From Flagellimonas sp. CMM7 (lineage in GTDB: Bacteria; Bacteroidota; Bacteroidia; Flavobacteriales; Flavobacteriaceae): 64,000 bases of DNA. Every line of letters starts with the position of its first letter. The first letter of the stretch is position 1. Position numbers and translations under genes: made by a program. A model generated the notes under the pieces. The model had not been told where the DNA came from. It saw only the letters and a list, made by a program, of their open reading frames with translations, and made no database searches. This document shows positions 1 to 7,043 of this stretch, piece after piece. The stretch covers positions 124,001-188,000 of the forward strand of contig NZ_CP090003.1 of assembly GCF_021390195.1 (NCBI RefSeq). Direction: 5' to 3'.

Positions 1-582
1 TTCCATTCCCGTCCATTCGAGAAATGAAACTACATAGGAGATATACTTAGGATGGATATTCCCGTTGCCCTTGCCTTTTATCTGTTGGTCTTTTTCAACT
101 GTACAATGGGGTTCGTTCTTTTTGTCCCTAAGAGAATATATATCAACATCTTTTCCATAGTAGGATGATACACAATGTCTCATTAATGCCCCCTCCCTCT
201 TAAAGGCGTTCTCACCTACAAGCTTGACCCATTTAAACCCGTTATCCAGTTCTAGGACAATCTCAATATCTTTTTCACTTTCATTGATCTTAGCGCCTTT
301 TTTGATAAGAGCTTTGTTCCATTTATCGGTATTGGATTTAGCTTGGGCATAACTCATTTTTTTAAGTCTCTTTGGGGCTTTGTCCGAAACCAGGTAATCA
401 ATGATGTGTTCTATTTCATTTTGGTTTTCTTCACTTTTCTTCAAGTGGTTGTAAAGGTTTGTGGATACCCAAGTTTGTACCTCTTGGTTTGCGTCCATGC
501 CTTTTGCGTAATTGTTGTATTTTTCGATGGTCATCTCTTTAGTTTTTTCTTGTCCCTCGTTACTTTTATCTGTAGTGTCCAT
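1..582 (-). CDS. PcfJ-like protein, 3' end cut by window edge
   Basis: The reading frame is open from an ATG at 582 to base 1, so at least 194 residues are present and the C-terminus lies outside. About 140 residues in is a block MRHCVSSYYGKDVDIYSLRD followed by PHCTVE. This resembles the MxHCV...YSLRD...TxE signature of PcfJ-like proteins found in phages and conjugative elements; their biochemical role is not established. A stop codon sits in frame just upstream near 648, and the ATG at 582 is the first available. It lies downstream of three leftward genes that end at 614 and is probably their operon partner. I am sure it is coding and fairly sure of the family. Confidence 0.7.
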   Translation of the reverse strand, partial: MDTTDKSNEGQEKTKEMTIEKYNNYAKGMDANQEVQTWVSTNLYNHLKKSEENQNEIEHIIDYLVSDKAPKRLKKMSYAQAKSNTDKWNKALIKKGAKINESEKDIEIVLELDNGFKWVKLVGENAFKREGALMRHCVSSYYGKDVDIYSLRDKKNEPHCTVEKDQQIKGKGNGNIHPKYISYVVSFLEWTGME

Positions 583-613
583 ACAATCAGTAATAATATT
601 GTTGAGTACACTA

Positions 614-847
614 TCATGCTTCTTGGTTTTGTAGCTCTGTAGAAGTTTTTAGATAAAAATTCTGGCAGATATTCAAGGTTTCCCGTAGCCGGTACTCAGG
701 GATTATTCCCCTCGATATCCAGTTTGATTCTACTGAATGGGTGGACATGCCGAATGCCTCGGCTATTATTGCCACCAGTTCTTTTTTCTTATCAATCCCG
801 AATTCATCCTGAACCCTGGCGATTATTTTAAGTATGTTCTTAGTCAT
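614..847 (-). CDS. CI/Cro-like helix-turn-helix DNA-binding protein
   Basis: A protein of 77 residues starting MTKNILKII. The middle (KKELVAIIAEAFGMSTHSV then SNWISRG) fits the helix-turn-helix of the bacteriophage CI-repressor N-terminal family. A longer start at 886 exists, but the ATG at 847 forms an ATGA overlap with the stop of the upstream gene, which favours translational coupling and the shorter form. No C-terminal peptidase domain is present, so it cannot be a self-cleaving repressor by itself. In its position, leftward from the divergent switch at 1.5 kb, it may act as a Cro-like or secondary regulator; that role is inference. Confidence 0.6.
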   Translation of the reverse strand: MTKNILKIIARVQDEFGIDKKKELVAIIAEAFGMSTHSVESNWISRGIIPEYRLRETLNICQNFYLKTSTELQNQEA

Positions 848-1101
848 GCTACCTGTAAATCTGATTTTGTTAATTTCAATCCCCATTTATCTTCAGCTTT
901 GTTCAAAGCTTTTTTAAGGCCTTCACTACTTGATTCGACTTCTGAATTGTACAACCCTATTGCATTGTCAATAAAAACATAGTTCTCATTGAAAGGGGTG
1001 TAAACGTACATGTTGAGCGATACAATATTTGGTTTCATTTCTGGACGTATTTGGTACTTGAACACGCCACTTCCTGAAAAGTTCTTTAATATTGGTTTCA
1101 T
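844..1101 (-). CDS. Hypothetical small protein of leftward phage-type operon
   Basis: An 85-residue protein with no family I recognise. It is moderately basic, without signal peptide or membrane segment. It overlaps both neighbours by ATGA-type junctions (start inside the stop of the 1098-1451 gene, stop inside the start of the CI-like gene), so the three are almost certainly one coupled operon. The tail (KKALNKAEDKWGLKL) looks helical. Confidence 0.6.
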   Translation of the reverse strand: MKPILKNFSGSGVFKYQIRPEMKPNIVSLNMYVYTPFNENYVFIDNAIGLYNSEVESSSEGLKKALNKAEDKWGLKLTKSDLQVA

Positions 1102-1451
1102 AAGAATGATTTTTTGATTTTGTTTCTAAGGACTTGTTTATATGACTCAGGGATATGTATAATATCTTCTTCTCCCCAAAGCTCCAGTTCACCGACCCAA
1201 ACAATGTTTTTACCGTAATTGATGGAAGAGACTTTCAAGCGACATCTTATAAGGTGTTCTCCCAGATCAATGTCCTCTTCCTTGTTTTCGTAATAAGTAA
1301 TGGTGTCTCCCGATTCTGTGAAGTCATGTTCCCACTTTAAGTCAAAAGTTGGGATCTCAATGTTCTCAGCATTAAATGCTTCCCCAACCAAAAGGCTTGT
1401 TCTTGAGTCAATTTGTTGTGGTTTTGTATGGGTGATTAATACTGATTCCAT
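1098..1451 (-). CDS. Hypothetical first gene of leftward phage-type operon
   Basis: A 117-residue acidic protein, beginning MESVLITHTKPQQIDSRTSL, with no family recognised and no export signal. It is the first gene leftward of the divergent control region at 1480-1549. A Bacteroidota-like -7 box on the minus strand (TATATTCG, about 1486-1493) would give a leader of roughly 30 bases. It is the position a Cro-like or early anti-repressor gene would take in a phage switch, but nothing in the sequence shows that function. Confidence 0.6.
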   Translation of the reverse strand: MESVLITHTKPQQIDSRTSLLVGEAFNAENIEIPTFDLKWEHDFTESGDTITYYENKEEDIDLGEHLIRCRLKVSSINYGKNIVWVGELELWGEEDIIHIPESYKQVLRNKIKKSFL

Positions 1452-1479
1452 TATATTTGATTGCTTTTGTATTATTATT

Positions 1480-1549
1480 ACAATACGAATATAGAACTTT
1501 TTCTATTATAAATAAAGTTTTTTCTAATTATTTTATATATTTTTCTACC
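1480..1549. promoter_or_regulatory. Divergent promoter/operator region of the element
   Basis: This AT-rich stretch separates the leftward operon from the rightward repressor gene. It holds three copies of TTTTTCTA (about 1496, 1519 and 1541) and a TTGTA-N7-TACAA dyad just to its left (1468-1484). The block from ACAATAC (1480) through the second TTTTTCTA closely resembles 5890-5940, so both probably bind the same regulator, most simply the 1550-1987 product. Confidence 0.45.
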
Positions 1550-1987
1550 GTGAAAAAAGACACGATACATAGACTGGATGAAATTAGAGAGCATAACAAA
1601 TTGAAATCCAATGACTTTGAGAGAAAACTTGGATATTCTAATGGAGCTTACGCAAAAGCATTTAAAGCTAATGCCTCAGTAAAAGATGATATTATTAGAA
1701 AAACGTTAGAAGTTTTTCCTAAAGTTAGTCTTAGATGGTTGGTGCTTGGTGAAGGGGAAATGGAAGGATCGGATTCTAATATATTAGTGGACCCTAAAAA
1801 TCTTAGTGAAGAAGAATTAATTGATATAATAAATGTTATTGATCTTAATCTTGATAGGTTTTCTGAAAACAAATATTTTAAGAGAATAGTTACTGAACTG
1901 CAATCAAAAGACTTTGAATTAAAAATACAGGAACAGATAAAAGGATTGCAAGAACAGATTAAGCTAATCGGTAAGAAGAGTCTTTAA
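1550..1987 (+). CDS. Putative phage-type repressor with N-terminal HTH
   Basis: A protein of 145 residues if translation starts at the GTG at 1550 (VKKDTIHRLDEIREHNKL). The open frame extends further upstream to 1457, but that part reads through the promoter region and has no plausible coding character. The N-terminal half resembles the DNA-binding region of small phage repressors in Bacteroidota: a DFERKLGYSNGAYAKAF helix-turn-helix region followed by the signature LRWLVLGEGEM. The C-terminus (ELKIQEQIKGLQEQIKLIG) is a probable coiled coil for oligomerisation. It is divergent from the 614-1451 operon, the usual layout of a lysogeny switch. The 3' end overlaps the convergent gene by 24 bases. 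Confidence 0.65.
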   Translation: MKKDTIHRLDEIREHNKLKSNDFERKLGYSNGAYAKAFKANASVKDDIIRKTLEVFPKVSLRWLVLGEGEMEGSDSNILVDPKNLSEEELIDIINVIDLNLDRFSENKYFKRIVTELQSKDFELKIQEQIKGLQEQIKLIGKKSL

Positions 1988-2176
1988 ATGAATCTTTAGT
2001 ATTTCTCTTTCTAATAGAAGTCCGGTAATTTTATCCTCACCTTCTTTTTTCCTTTCTTCTTGACGTTCTTCTATTTCACGCTCAACCTTATCAATATATA
2101 TTGATTTAAGCTCAGGACTGAGATACTGAGATTTCTTTAATTTTTTGAGATATTTTTTATCCCCGTTCTTACTCAT
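1964..2176 (-). CDS. Hypothetical charged small protein
   Basis: A 70-residue, strongly charged protein (KKYLKKLKKSQYLSPELKSIYIDKVEREIEERQEERKKEGED) predicted to be largely helical. No family recognised. Its start overlaps the last codons of the membrane-protein gene 2169-2945 by 8 bases, which suggests coupling to it. It converges on the repressor gene. Confidence 0.5.
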   Translation of the reverse strand: MSKNGDKKYLKKLKKSQYLSPELKSIYIDKVEREIEERQEERKKEGEDKITGLLLEREILKIHLKTLLTD

Positions 2177-2945
2177 TTTCTATTGCTTCTTTTACTAGTT
2201 CCTGAGTCTTACTATCGTATTGTCTTTCTTTGATTGAGTTAATAAATCCAAGTTTCTTTACATCAAAATGCATGAAATCAAATAACTTAACGATGGTCAA
2301 CGTTTGTCTTTCCATCTTAAATTTATGCCACATTAAAAAAGTCACTATTGCAATTGATATTAAAGTGGTGGAGAGTAATATACCCCACCAATAAGTCTGA
2401 ATAGGATAGTCTTGAGCATTCCAGAATACCCACACTATTTCATATAGTGAAATTGAGTAACAAAATATTTGGAACACCACCAATGAATTTTTTAGCAGTC
2501 CTTTATCAGGCTTTACTAATAAAACAACTATAATAGAAATCGCAATCGACAAAAAGAGATACACTATCCTTATCCCAAAGGCCACTAAGAACACTCTTAA
2601 TGTTTTGAACCCAAAAATCCTTGATGCATCAACTTTCTTATCGTAAAGAGCTTCATTGATTTCAAGTTGTTTTTCTCTTGCTAGTAGTATTTCATCACTG
2701 CTTGCAATATATTCTTCTGCTTCAATTTCGTAATTATTGTATTGTGTGCGCAGATTCGTTAATTGAGTATTATATTTCTCAATATCCTTATCTAGTTGCT
2801 TTGAGTAAGCAACCACTTCTGCATTTTTCTTAGGAAGATAGATATGTATTAAAGGGGCAGCAGCTATTGCCACCCCTAAAAATAAGATGATAATAGAAAA
2901 GATTCTATTTGTCCGGCTCTTCGTCCTTGTCGCTTGCGAGTACAT
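2169..2945 (-). CDS. Four-helix membrane protein with coiled-coil loop
   Basis: A 258-residue protein. A hydrophobic segment at about residues 15-35 is followed by a ~60-residue coiled coil rich in Lys and Glu (VVAYSKQLDKDIEKYNTQL). Three more hydrophobic stretches follow at about 115-145, 150-172 and 183-205, then a charged tail. No enzyme motif is visible. It is an accessory gene of the integrated element, flanked by a tiny lipoprotein and a charged helical protein. A superinfection-exclusion or envelope function would fit the context but is only a guess. Confidence 0.55.
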   Translation of the reverse strand: MYSQATRTKSRTNRIFSIIILFLGVAIAAAPLIHIYLPKKNAEVVAYSKQLDKDIEKYNTQLTNLRTQYNNYEIEAEEYIASSDEILLAREKQLEINEALYDKKVDASRIFGFKTLRVFLVAFGIRIVYLFLSIAISIIVVLLVKPDKGLLKNSLVVFQIFCYSISLYEIVWVFWNAQDYPIQTYWWGILLSTTLISIAIVTFLMWHKFKMERQTLTIVKLFDFMHFDVKKLGFINSIKERQYDSKTQELVKEAIENE

Positions 2946-3039
2946 CTATTAATTCGTCTTCTTCTGCTGTGTCATTTGTACATGAAACAAATCCTAATGT
3001 AAATACTGACATCAATGCAATTAAAAATACCTTTTTCAT
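2905..3039 (-). CDS. Tiny lipoprotein
   Basis: A 44-residue open frame starting MKKVFLIALMSVFTLGFVSC. It has a textbook lipoprotein signal (two Lys, hydrophobic core, GFVSC lipobox) and a short acidic tail (DTAEEDELIDVLASDKDEEP). It overlaps the start of the membrane-protein gene by 41 bases in another frame. Similar mini-lipoproteins with an acidic tail are common in Flavobacteriaceae. Its signal is so typical that I consider it real in spite of the length. Confidence 0.55.
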   Translation of the reverse strand: MKKVFLIALMSVFTLGFVSCTNDTAEEDELIDVLASDKDEEPDK

Positions 3040-3336
3040 TCTGAAATAATTTAAAGTTATACGTACTTTAAATTACCTCATATCCAAATACTTATAAGTT
3101 CGGGGGGAATAAACTTATCAATGTTTTATCTACATAAAGTGCCGTACAATGTATATGAAAATATTAAAATTGTAATGCACGAAAACCTTAATTTTTTTGT
3201 GTTTTTCCCTTGTTAAAACTGGGAATTTTCTACAATTACTTCGATTCTTATTTAATTTATGCCTTTTATCACAAAAAACAGCGCAAACTAACCATTAATA
3301 GCTGTCCGTTCTATGATATGTCTCATATTGATAATA
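3040..3336. other. Non-coding AT-rich gap
   Basis: About 300 bases with no convincing reading frame or stable hairpin. It is presumably the promoter region for the leftward lipoprotein/membrane-protein genes and the downstream end of the XRE gene. Confidence 0.4.
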
Positions 3337-3708
3337 CTAGTATTTCTGCATAATCCTTTTAACGTCACTTTCAATTATATTGATACACAATCTATAAACA
3401 GATGACACTTCATCGGTTATCATTGAATTACTTTCATTTTTCTTTTGCTTAAAAAGCTCTAACAATTCACTTTTTAAACCTTCAATTGGATTGACCATCC
3501 GATTATCATTGAACCCATGTTTTTTAGCTAATTCTTTTATTCTTTGAATTGTCTCAATGGTAGGTGACGTTTTGTCCTTTTCATAATTTAATAGTGTCCG
3601 TCCAGTAATATTCAACTCTTTAGCGAATTCAGGTTGAGACATATTTAAAAATAATCTTACTTCTTTAATATCGCCTGGTTTCATCAAGTTAGTTTTTTGG
3701 TACTTCAA
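3337..3708 (-). CDS. XRE-family helix-turn-helix regulator
   Basis: A 123-residue protein with an N-terminal XRE/Cro-C1 domain (about residues 10-65): IKEVRLFLNMSQPEFAKELN then GRTLLNYEKDKTSPTIETIQ. This is the canonical five-helix fold with the recognition helix around TGRTLLNYE. The C-terminal half is charged and helical and probably mediates dimerisation. A second possible start (MKPGDIKEV, Met9, at 3684) would keep the domain intact. It stands alone and diverges from the 3989-4601 pair, so the palindromes at 3949-3979 are a natural candidate operator. Confidence 0.75.
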   Translation of the reverse strand: MKYQKTNLMKPGDIKEVRLFLNMSQPEFAKELNITGRTLLNYEKDKTSPTIETIQRIKELAKKHGFNDNRMVNPIEGLKSELLELFKQKKNESNSMITDEVSSVYRLCINIIESDVKRIMQKY

Positions 3709-3922
3709 TATAGTGTTTGTTCCTGTATTTGTAATTACATTCTTTCATCTTTATAATAGCGTTCTTACGTCTTTTCGTTGTATTGTTCGTTATTGTCGTT
3801 TATCGAAATTGTGGGTTAAAATTGTAATATTTTATGGTTTTCTTCGTCTTATTATGTACATATGCGTCTATACATATAGCTACTTTGGTATGTATTTTGT
3901 GTTAGTTTGTATGTGTTTATAG

Positions 3923-3979
3923 TTGTTTATAGCTATTTTTTACTAATTTTGTATTGCAATACAATTGTGTTGCACAATT
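3923..3979 (+). promoter_or_regulatory. Promoter with two adjacent palindromic operators
   Basis: A Bacteroidota -7 box TAATTTTG (3944-3951) has a TTG at 3923-3925, 18 bases upstream. A perfect 16-bp palindrome, TTGTATTGCAATACAA (3949-3964), overlaps the box and the expected transcription start. Directly after it is a second dyad, AATTGTG-TTG-CACAATT (3963-3979). This is the layout expected of an autoregulated or repressor-controlled promoter for the 45-residue gene at 3989. Confidence 0.5.
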
Positions 3980-3988
3980 AAAACTAAA

Positions 3989-4126
3989 ATGAAAAAAGCC
4001 ACCGAAATAAAAGCCTCTAACAAGGTCGTTCAGTACTTCTACAGAATGATGGAGGAGAAGCGTGAGCAAAACAAAGAAGTCAATCGCAAAATAAAAAGCG
4101 GGGAAATCACCGTTGCCGAGCAATAA
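3989..4126 (+). CDS. Small charged protein upstream of DUF6169 gene
   Basis: A 45-residue frame starting MKKATEIKASNKVVQYFYRM and ending KSGEITVAEQ. It is highly charged and helical with no known domain. Its stop lies 14 bases inside the start of the DUF6169 gene, so the two are probably co-translated. The position directly after a promoter with strong palindromes supports it being a real gene, perhaps an antitoxin-like or accessory partner; that role is inference. Confidence 0.5.
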   Translation: MKKATEIKASNKVVQYFYRMMEEKREQNKEVNRKIKSGEITVAEQ

Positions 4127-4601
4127 GATATACCAATATCAATTAGCGGAGGGGGTAGATTACCCTCTTTTTTTATTCATTAGCTCTACTCAAATCACCT
4201 ATACGGTTCGCTTGAATAGTTTTCCATATAAATTTATGGGGATACCTATTATCAGAAAAATTAGCGTTTCTGTAAACTGCAAACAACTACCTCCTCTTGA
4301 CCCAAAAGTAGGGCCAACAATTTGTCAAATTCTAGAAGAATACACAGCTAATCATCCGGATGAACTATTGACATATGTTTGCGATGACCTAGATGGCAAA
4401 GGGCATCAAAGACGAATTAAATTCTTACGTTGGTACGAACATCATAGCAACGGTTCGCTTTTGGCACTGCCACAAGAGATAAAGAGTGAAGACCAAACCA
4501 TTTATACTTGCCTGATTTTTGATCCTAAAGTTTACAACGAACAACATATCCAAACAGCCTACGAAGAAGAAATAAGCCTTCTGGAGACTGTGAAAGAATA
4601 A
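4113..4601 (+). CDS. DUF6169 family protein
   Basis: A 162-residue protein. The C-terminal two thirds carry features I associate with DUF6169: a PTICQILEEY helix, LLTYVCDDLDGKGHQRRIKF, a conserved RWYEHHS and an IYTCLIFDPK strand. No enzymatic function is known for the family, which is common in Bacteroidota genomes and mobile elements. It is paired with the small gene at 3989. The ATG at 4237 (MGIPIIRKI) is an alternative start, but the longer form has the N-terminal YQYQLAEG element expected for the family. Confidence 0.6.
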   Translation: MPSNKIYQYQLAEGVDYPLFLFISSTQITYTVRLNSFPYKFMGIPIIRKISVSVNCKQLPPLDPKVGPTICQILEEYTANHPDELLTYVCDDLDGKGHQRRIKFLRWYEHHSNGSLLALPQEIKSEDQTIYTCLIFDPKVYNEQHIQTAYEEEISLLETVKE

Positions 4602-4636
4602 TTACAATTTCAAAGAACGTTTTCGTTTATAGTATG

Positions 4637-5473
4637 TTATTTTCCTTTTCCACCTCTTTTTGGGTCACGGATCAATAGATTATATTTTTCCTTATCGATA
4701 GGGTTTCCGATTACGCGTTCTTTCCATCCTTTTTCTGGAGGCCAAGACACACCTATAAGTTCCAGACCTTTTTTTGAAAAACCTCCCGCTTGGGTCTTTA
4801 ATGTCTCTATCAGCCCGTATGTTATTAATACTTCGTTATCTCCAACTAGAGTCGTTTGTGTTTCGGGTACAATCTCTTTTGATTTTTTAATTTCTATAGG
4901 CACTGCAACTGATGTAATTGAATATTTAGATTGTATCCGTCTAAGTAGGGAATCCCTGTCTTCGTTCTTATAACCGCCCCGTGTCCATCCTGAAAACTCC
5001 TTAAACACCTGTTCCCACAAAGGGTTGATTTTTTCAACCGATCCAATTTCAATATTGGACGGGTCGCCACCTGAAGCAAGTACGTCAACAAACTCGTTCA
5101 TATCATTACCGGAGTGTCCCTTCACCCACACCAACTCTACATCTTGGTGGTTTTCATAAAGAATCTTCCAGATATCCAAGTTTTTTATCTCACCCCCTTT
5201 TTTCGTCCACCCCTTTTTTTTCCATCCGTGCATCCATGAATTGAATCCATTAACAACGTATTGACTGTCACAATGTATTTTAATCGGTAGTGATGGGAAT
5301 TCGTATTTTGCGTATGCTATAGCCTCTGAAACAGCCGTCATCTCCATTCTGTTGTTTGTGGAATGTTCAACTTGTCCTGCTTTATATTCTTTTTTATTCA
5401 GAGCAAATGCCCAACCTCCCTTTCCAGGGTTCGGGTCACAGCTTCCATCTGTCCAAATTTCAATTTCATTCAT
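4637..5473 (-). CDS. rnhA: Ribonuclease HI with C-terminal extension
   Basis: Cleaves the RNA strand of RNA-DNA hybrids. The first ~145 residues form a complete RNase HI domain: IEIWTDGSCDPNPGKGGWAF (Asp of DGS), a Glu in NNRMEMTAV, Asp in IHCDSQYVV, and KGHSGNDMNEFVD with the final His and Asp. All four carboxylates and the histidine are present, so it should be active. It is about 278 residues against ~150-160 for typical RNase HI; the extra ~130 residues have no recognised fold. I chose the ATG at 5473 because the domain starts there; the frame is open to 5575 but that part is not conserved. The host surely has its own RNase H, so this copy probably serves element replication. Confidence 0.88.
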   Translation of the reverse strand: MNEIEIWTDGSCDPNPGKGGWAFALNKKEYKAGQVEHSTNNRMEMTAVSEAIAYAKYEFPSLPIKIHCDSQYVVNGFNSWMHGWKKKGWTKKGGEIKNLDIWKILYENHQDVELVWVKGHSGNDMNEFVDVLASGGDPSNIEIGSVEKINPLWEQVFKEFSGWTRGGYKNEDRDSLLRRIQSKYSITSVAVPIEIKKSKEIVPETQTTLVGDNEVLITYGLIETLKTQAGGFSKKGLELIGVSWPPEKGWKERVIGNPIDKEKYNLLIRDPKRGGKGK

Positions 5474-5794
5474 TTTTAGTTGATTTTTGAAAAGAGCCAT
5501 CCCCTTTGGTAATACTCCCTTTCCTTCATTTGATTGTAAGACAAATATTAAGAAAAAACAGTAAAAACCATTCAAAACCTATAAAAAGGTTGTTTTAGCG
5601 TTCGTGAAGTACCCCATTCTTCAACGGAGCGAGACTTAAGTATTGAACCAATGTCGCTGGTTACAGGCTCGGGCATTGCCAGCATTGCTCATCACGTCAA
5701 CTGTATTTTATAGGCCTTTCCATACTTTCCTTTTTCAAGAGTGCCTATAAATGTTGTTTGAGTTTGGGTCTAACCATTGTAAACACCCGGGCAT
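5474..5794. other. Gap without a convincing gene
   Basis: The stretch between the RNase H start and the terminator at 5795. The minus strand has two short frames (19 and 18 residues, MPGCLQWLDPNSNNIYRHS and MSNAGNARACNQRHWFNT) that look protein-like but are separated by stops. They could be scraps of a broken gene or true tiny genes. A weak -7-like sequence (AATATTTG, near 5540) on the minus strand could drive RNase H. Confidence 0.3.
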
Positions 5795-5830
5795 TAAAAA
5801 ACCCCTTGCGAGATGATGGCTCGAAGGGGC
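5795..5830 (-). terminator. Rho-independent terminator, leftward
   Basis: Read on the minus strand, CCCCTTCGAG (5829-5820) pairs with CTCGCAAGGGG (5812-5802) around a 7-base loop with one bulged base, followed by six T. It lies only ~65-95 bases downstream of the minus-strand -7 box at 5894-5901, so it either ends a very short transcript or attenuates transcription toward RNase H. Confidence 0.65.
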
Positions 5831-5888
5831 TTCAAAAGGTTTCCCGTCTAGGATTTACCTTGATTTTTTCCTATCGCCCCATCATAAC
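5795..5888 (-). ncRNA. Candidate short terminated RNA
   Basis: A minus-strand -7 box (TATATTTG, 5901-5894) and the terminator at 5795-5830 would define a transcript of roughly 90 bases with no reading frame of useful length. Comparable short terminated transcripts occur beside repressor genes in phages (OOP-like RNAs), or this could be the terminated leader of the RNase H gene. Existence is inferred from signals only. Confidence 0.3.
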
Positions 5889-5889
5889 G

Positions 5890-5963
5890 ACAATACAAAT
5901 ATATACTTTTTTCTAATTTAAATAGATTTTTATTTCTTTTTGATAGATTTTTTTCTATCTTAG
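5890..5963. promoter_or_regulatory. Second copy of the element's divergent control region
   Basis: It begins ACAATACAAATATA and continues with TTTTTTCTAATTTAAATAG, closely matching 1480-1550 (ACAATACGAATATA, then TTTTTCTATTATAAATA, then TTTTTTCTAATT). It contains further TTTTTCTA/TAGAT elements and a minus-strand TATATTTG box. Rightward it would serve the 6129-10436 operon and leftward the short RNA/RNase H. Shared operators would place both under the repressor at 1550. Confidence 0.45.
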
Positions 5964-6026
5964 CTTCATGCAATCATGCTAGGGGCATGGAAAGATGAAA
6001 AGTTTTTTGGTTGGTTATTTAGTTCA

Positions 6027-6098
6027 AGCCCCTTTCTCCCCTAGAGTCAGGGGCTAACTTTTTCTCTCCCTGAAGCAATGTGAGAGCCGATGGGAGGG
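6027..6098 (+). promoter_or_regulatory. Structured leader of the rightward operon
   Basis: Two hairpins lie between the control region and the first gene. AGCCCCT (6027-6033) pairs with AGGGGCT (6049-6055) and is followed by AACTTTTT, which makes it terminator-like. CTCTCCC (6064-6070) pairs with GGGAGGG (6092-6098) with one G-T. The first could attenuate or terminate, the second could mask or expose the ribosome-binding region. The function is unproven. Confidence 0.35.
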
Positions 6099-6128
6099 AA
6101 AATTTAAAAGGGTAATAAAAAACATTAT

Positions 6129-6461
6129 ATGTATCAAACGGATAGAAGTCAAAGAAGTTTTTTAAGAGAACTAGGGAAGAGGCAAAGGGGTCAAGGGAAA
6201 ATCTCCAGATTCAGTAAAAGACAAATGGTGGTCAATAAAAAGACCGGAGATACCAAAGAGATAAGACATACGGGAATCCCATTTGCAACTTCTGGCTCAG
6301 CTTTAAAATTCATGGCTAGGCACGGCATACGTCCTGGAACTATCATTACAAATGGATGGAATCCGCCTAAAGGACTAGCTCTAAAAGTTGAGAAGAACAA
6401 AATCAAGACCAAAACAAGTTCCCTTTCCAAAAAGCAGAGGGATATAGTAATGTCACTTTAA
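6129..6461 (+). CDS. Hypothetical basic protein, first gene of rightward operon
   Basis: A 110-residue, very basic protein (many Lys/Arg, for example RELGKRQRGQGKISRFSKRQ) with no recognised domain. Its charge suggests nucleic-acid binding. It opens the rightward operon of at least ten closely spaced genes that runs to the integrase, and its stop is separated from the next start by a single base. Confidence 0.55.
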   Translation: MYQTDRSQRSFLRELGKRQRGQGKISRFSKRQMVVNKKTGDTKEIRHTGIPFATSGSALKFMARHGIRPGTIITNGWNPPKGLALKVEKNKIKTKTSSLSKKQRDIVMSL

Positions 6462-6462
6462 A

Positions 6463-6834
6463 ATGAAAAAACTGATCCTAATATTGATCATTATGTCAAG
6501 CTGCTCAAAAGAGGAAACCTATACAGCTAATTTCTGTGGTGGATATGCATTGCCCGAATACAAATTTTTGGGAACAATGGTAGAGATAGATGTAAACGGG
6601 GAAACAATAAGAAGAGGGGTATATCCGGTAAGGGGTGGCATCTACAGTGAGCCTTTTGAACTTCCCTTGGGAAAGAACGAGGTGACACGTATAGAGATTT
6701 TCGATGACGAGGGGCATATCGTGTACCATGTAAAGGATTCGTCACAGCAGAACGCATTGAACGGATTGGTGTTGACAACGGTTCCCTTTACACAATTATC
6801 GGGGAATATAGTAGCGCAGATATTTAGAAACTAA
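6463..6834 (+). CDS. Small lipoprotein
   Basis: A 123-residue protein with a short lipoprotein signal (MKKLILILIIMSSCSKEE, lipobox MSSC) followed by a probable beta-sandwich (VEIDVNGETIRRGVYPV, EIFDDEGHIVYHV). No family recognised. It is one base after the preceding gene. An outer-membrane-anchored product in a phage-like operon might alter the host surface; that is inference. Confidence 0.6.
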   Translation: MKKLILILIIMSSCSKEETYTANFCGGYALPEYKFLGTMVEIDVNGETIRRGVYPVRGGIYSEPFELPLGKNEVTRIEIFDDEGHIVYHVKDSSQQNALNGLVLTTVPFTQLSGNIVAQIFRN

Positions 6835-6845
6835 AAACCGAAAAG

Positions 6846-7040
6846 ATGAAAATAGATTTTAACCAAGTACAAGATATTGAGATTGATGGAGTAGATACAA
6901 AGGACTATCCCGATTTCTGTGATGCTTTTATAGCAAGATGTGACTATAAGGGTAAAGAAGCAACTGAAGAGGAACTGGACGCAATCAACGAACAGTGTGA
7001 TAACATACATGAACTGGCATACGAAAGCCTAATTGATTAA
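6846..7040 (+). CDS. Conserved small acidic phage-type protein
   Basis: A 64-residue acidic protein (VQDIEIDGVDTKDYPDFCDA, ATEEELDAINEQ). The pattern 'EIDGVDTKDYPDFCDAFI' is one I associate with small acidic proteins of unknown function in phage and prophage operons. No catalytic motif. Confidence 0.55.
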   Translation: MKIDFNQVQDIEIDGVDTKDYPDFCDAFIARCDYKGKEATEEELDAINEQCDNIHELAYESLID

Positions 7041-7043
7041 ATC

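Noticed and set aside
343..642. Plus-strand frame of 99 codons rich in Phe and Val
   Set aside because: Antisense to the PcfJ-like gene; composition is that of a shadow.
3713..3922. Plus-strand 69-codon hydrophobic frame
   Set aside because: Low-complexity AT-rich translation in the promoter region before 3989; no ribosome site and no signal-like order.
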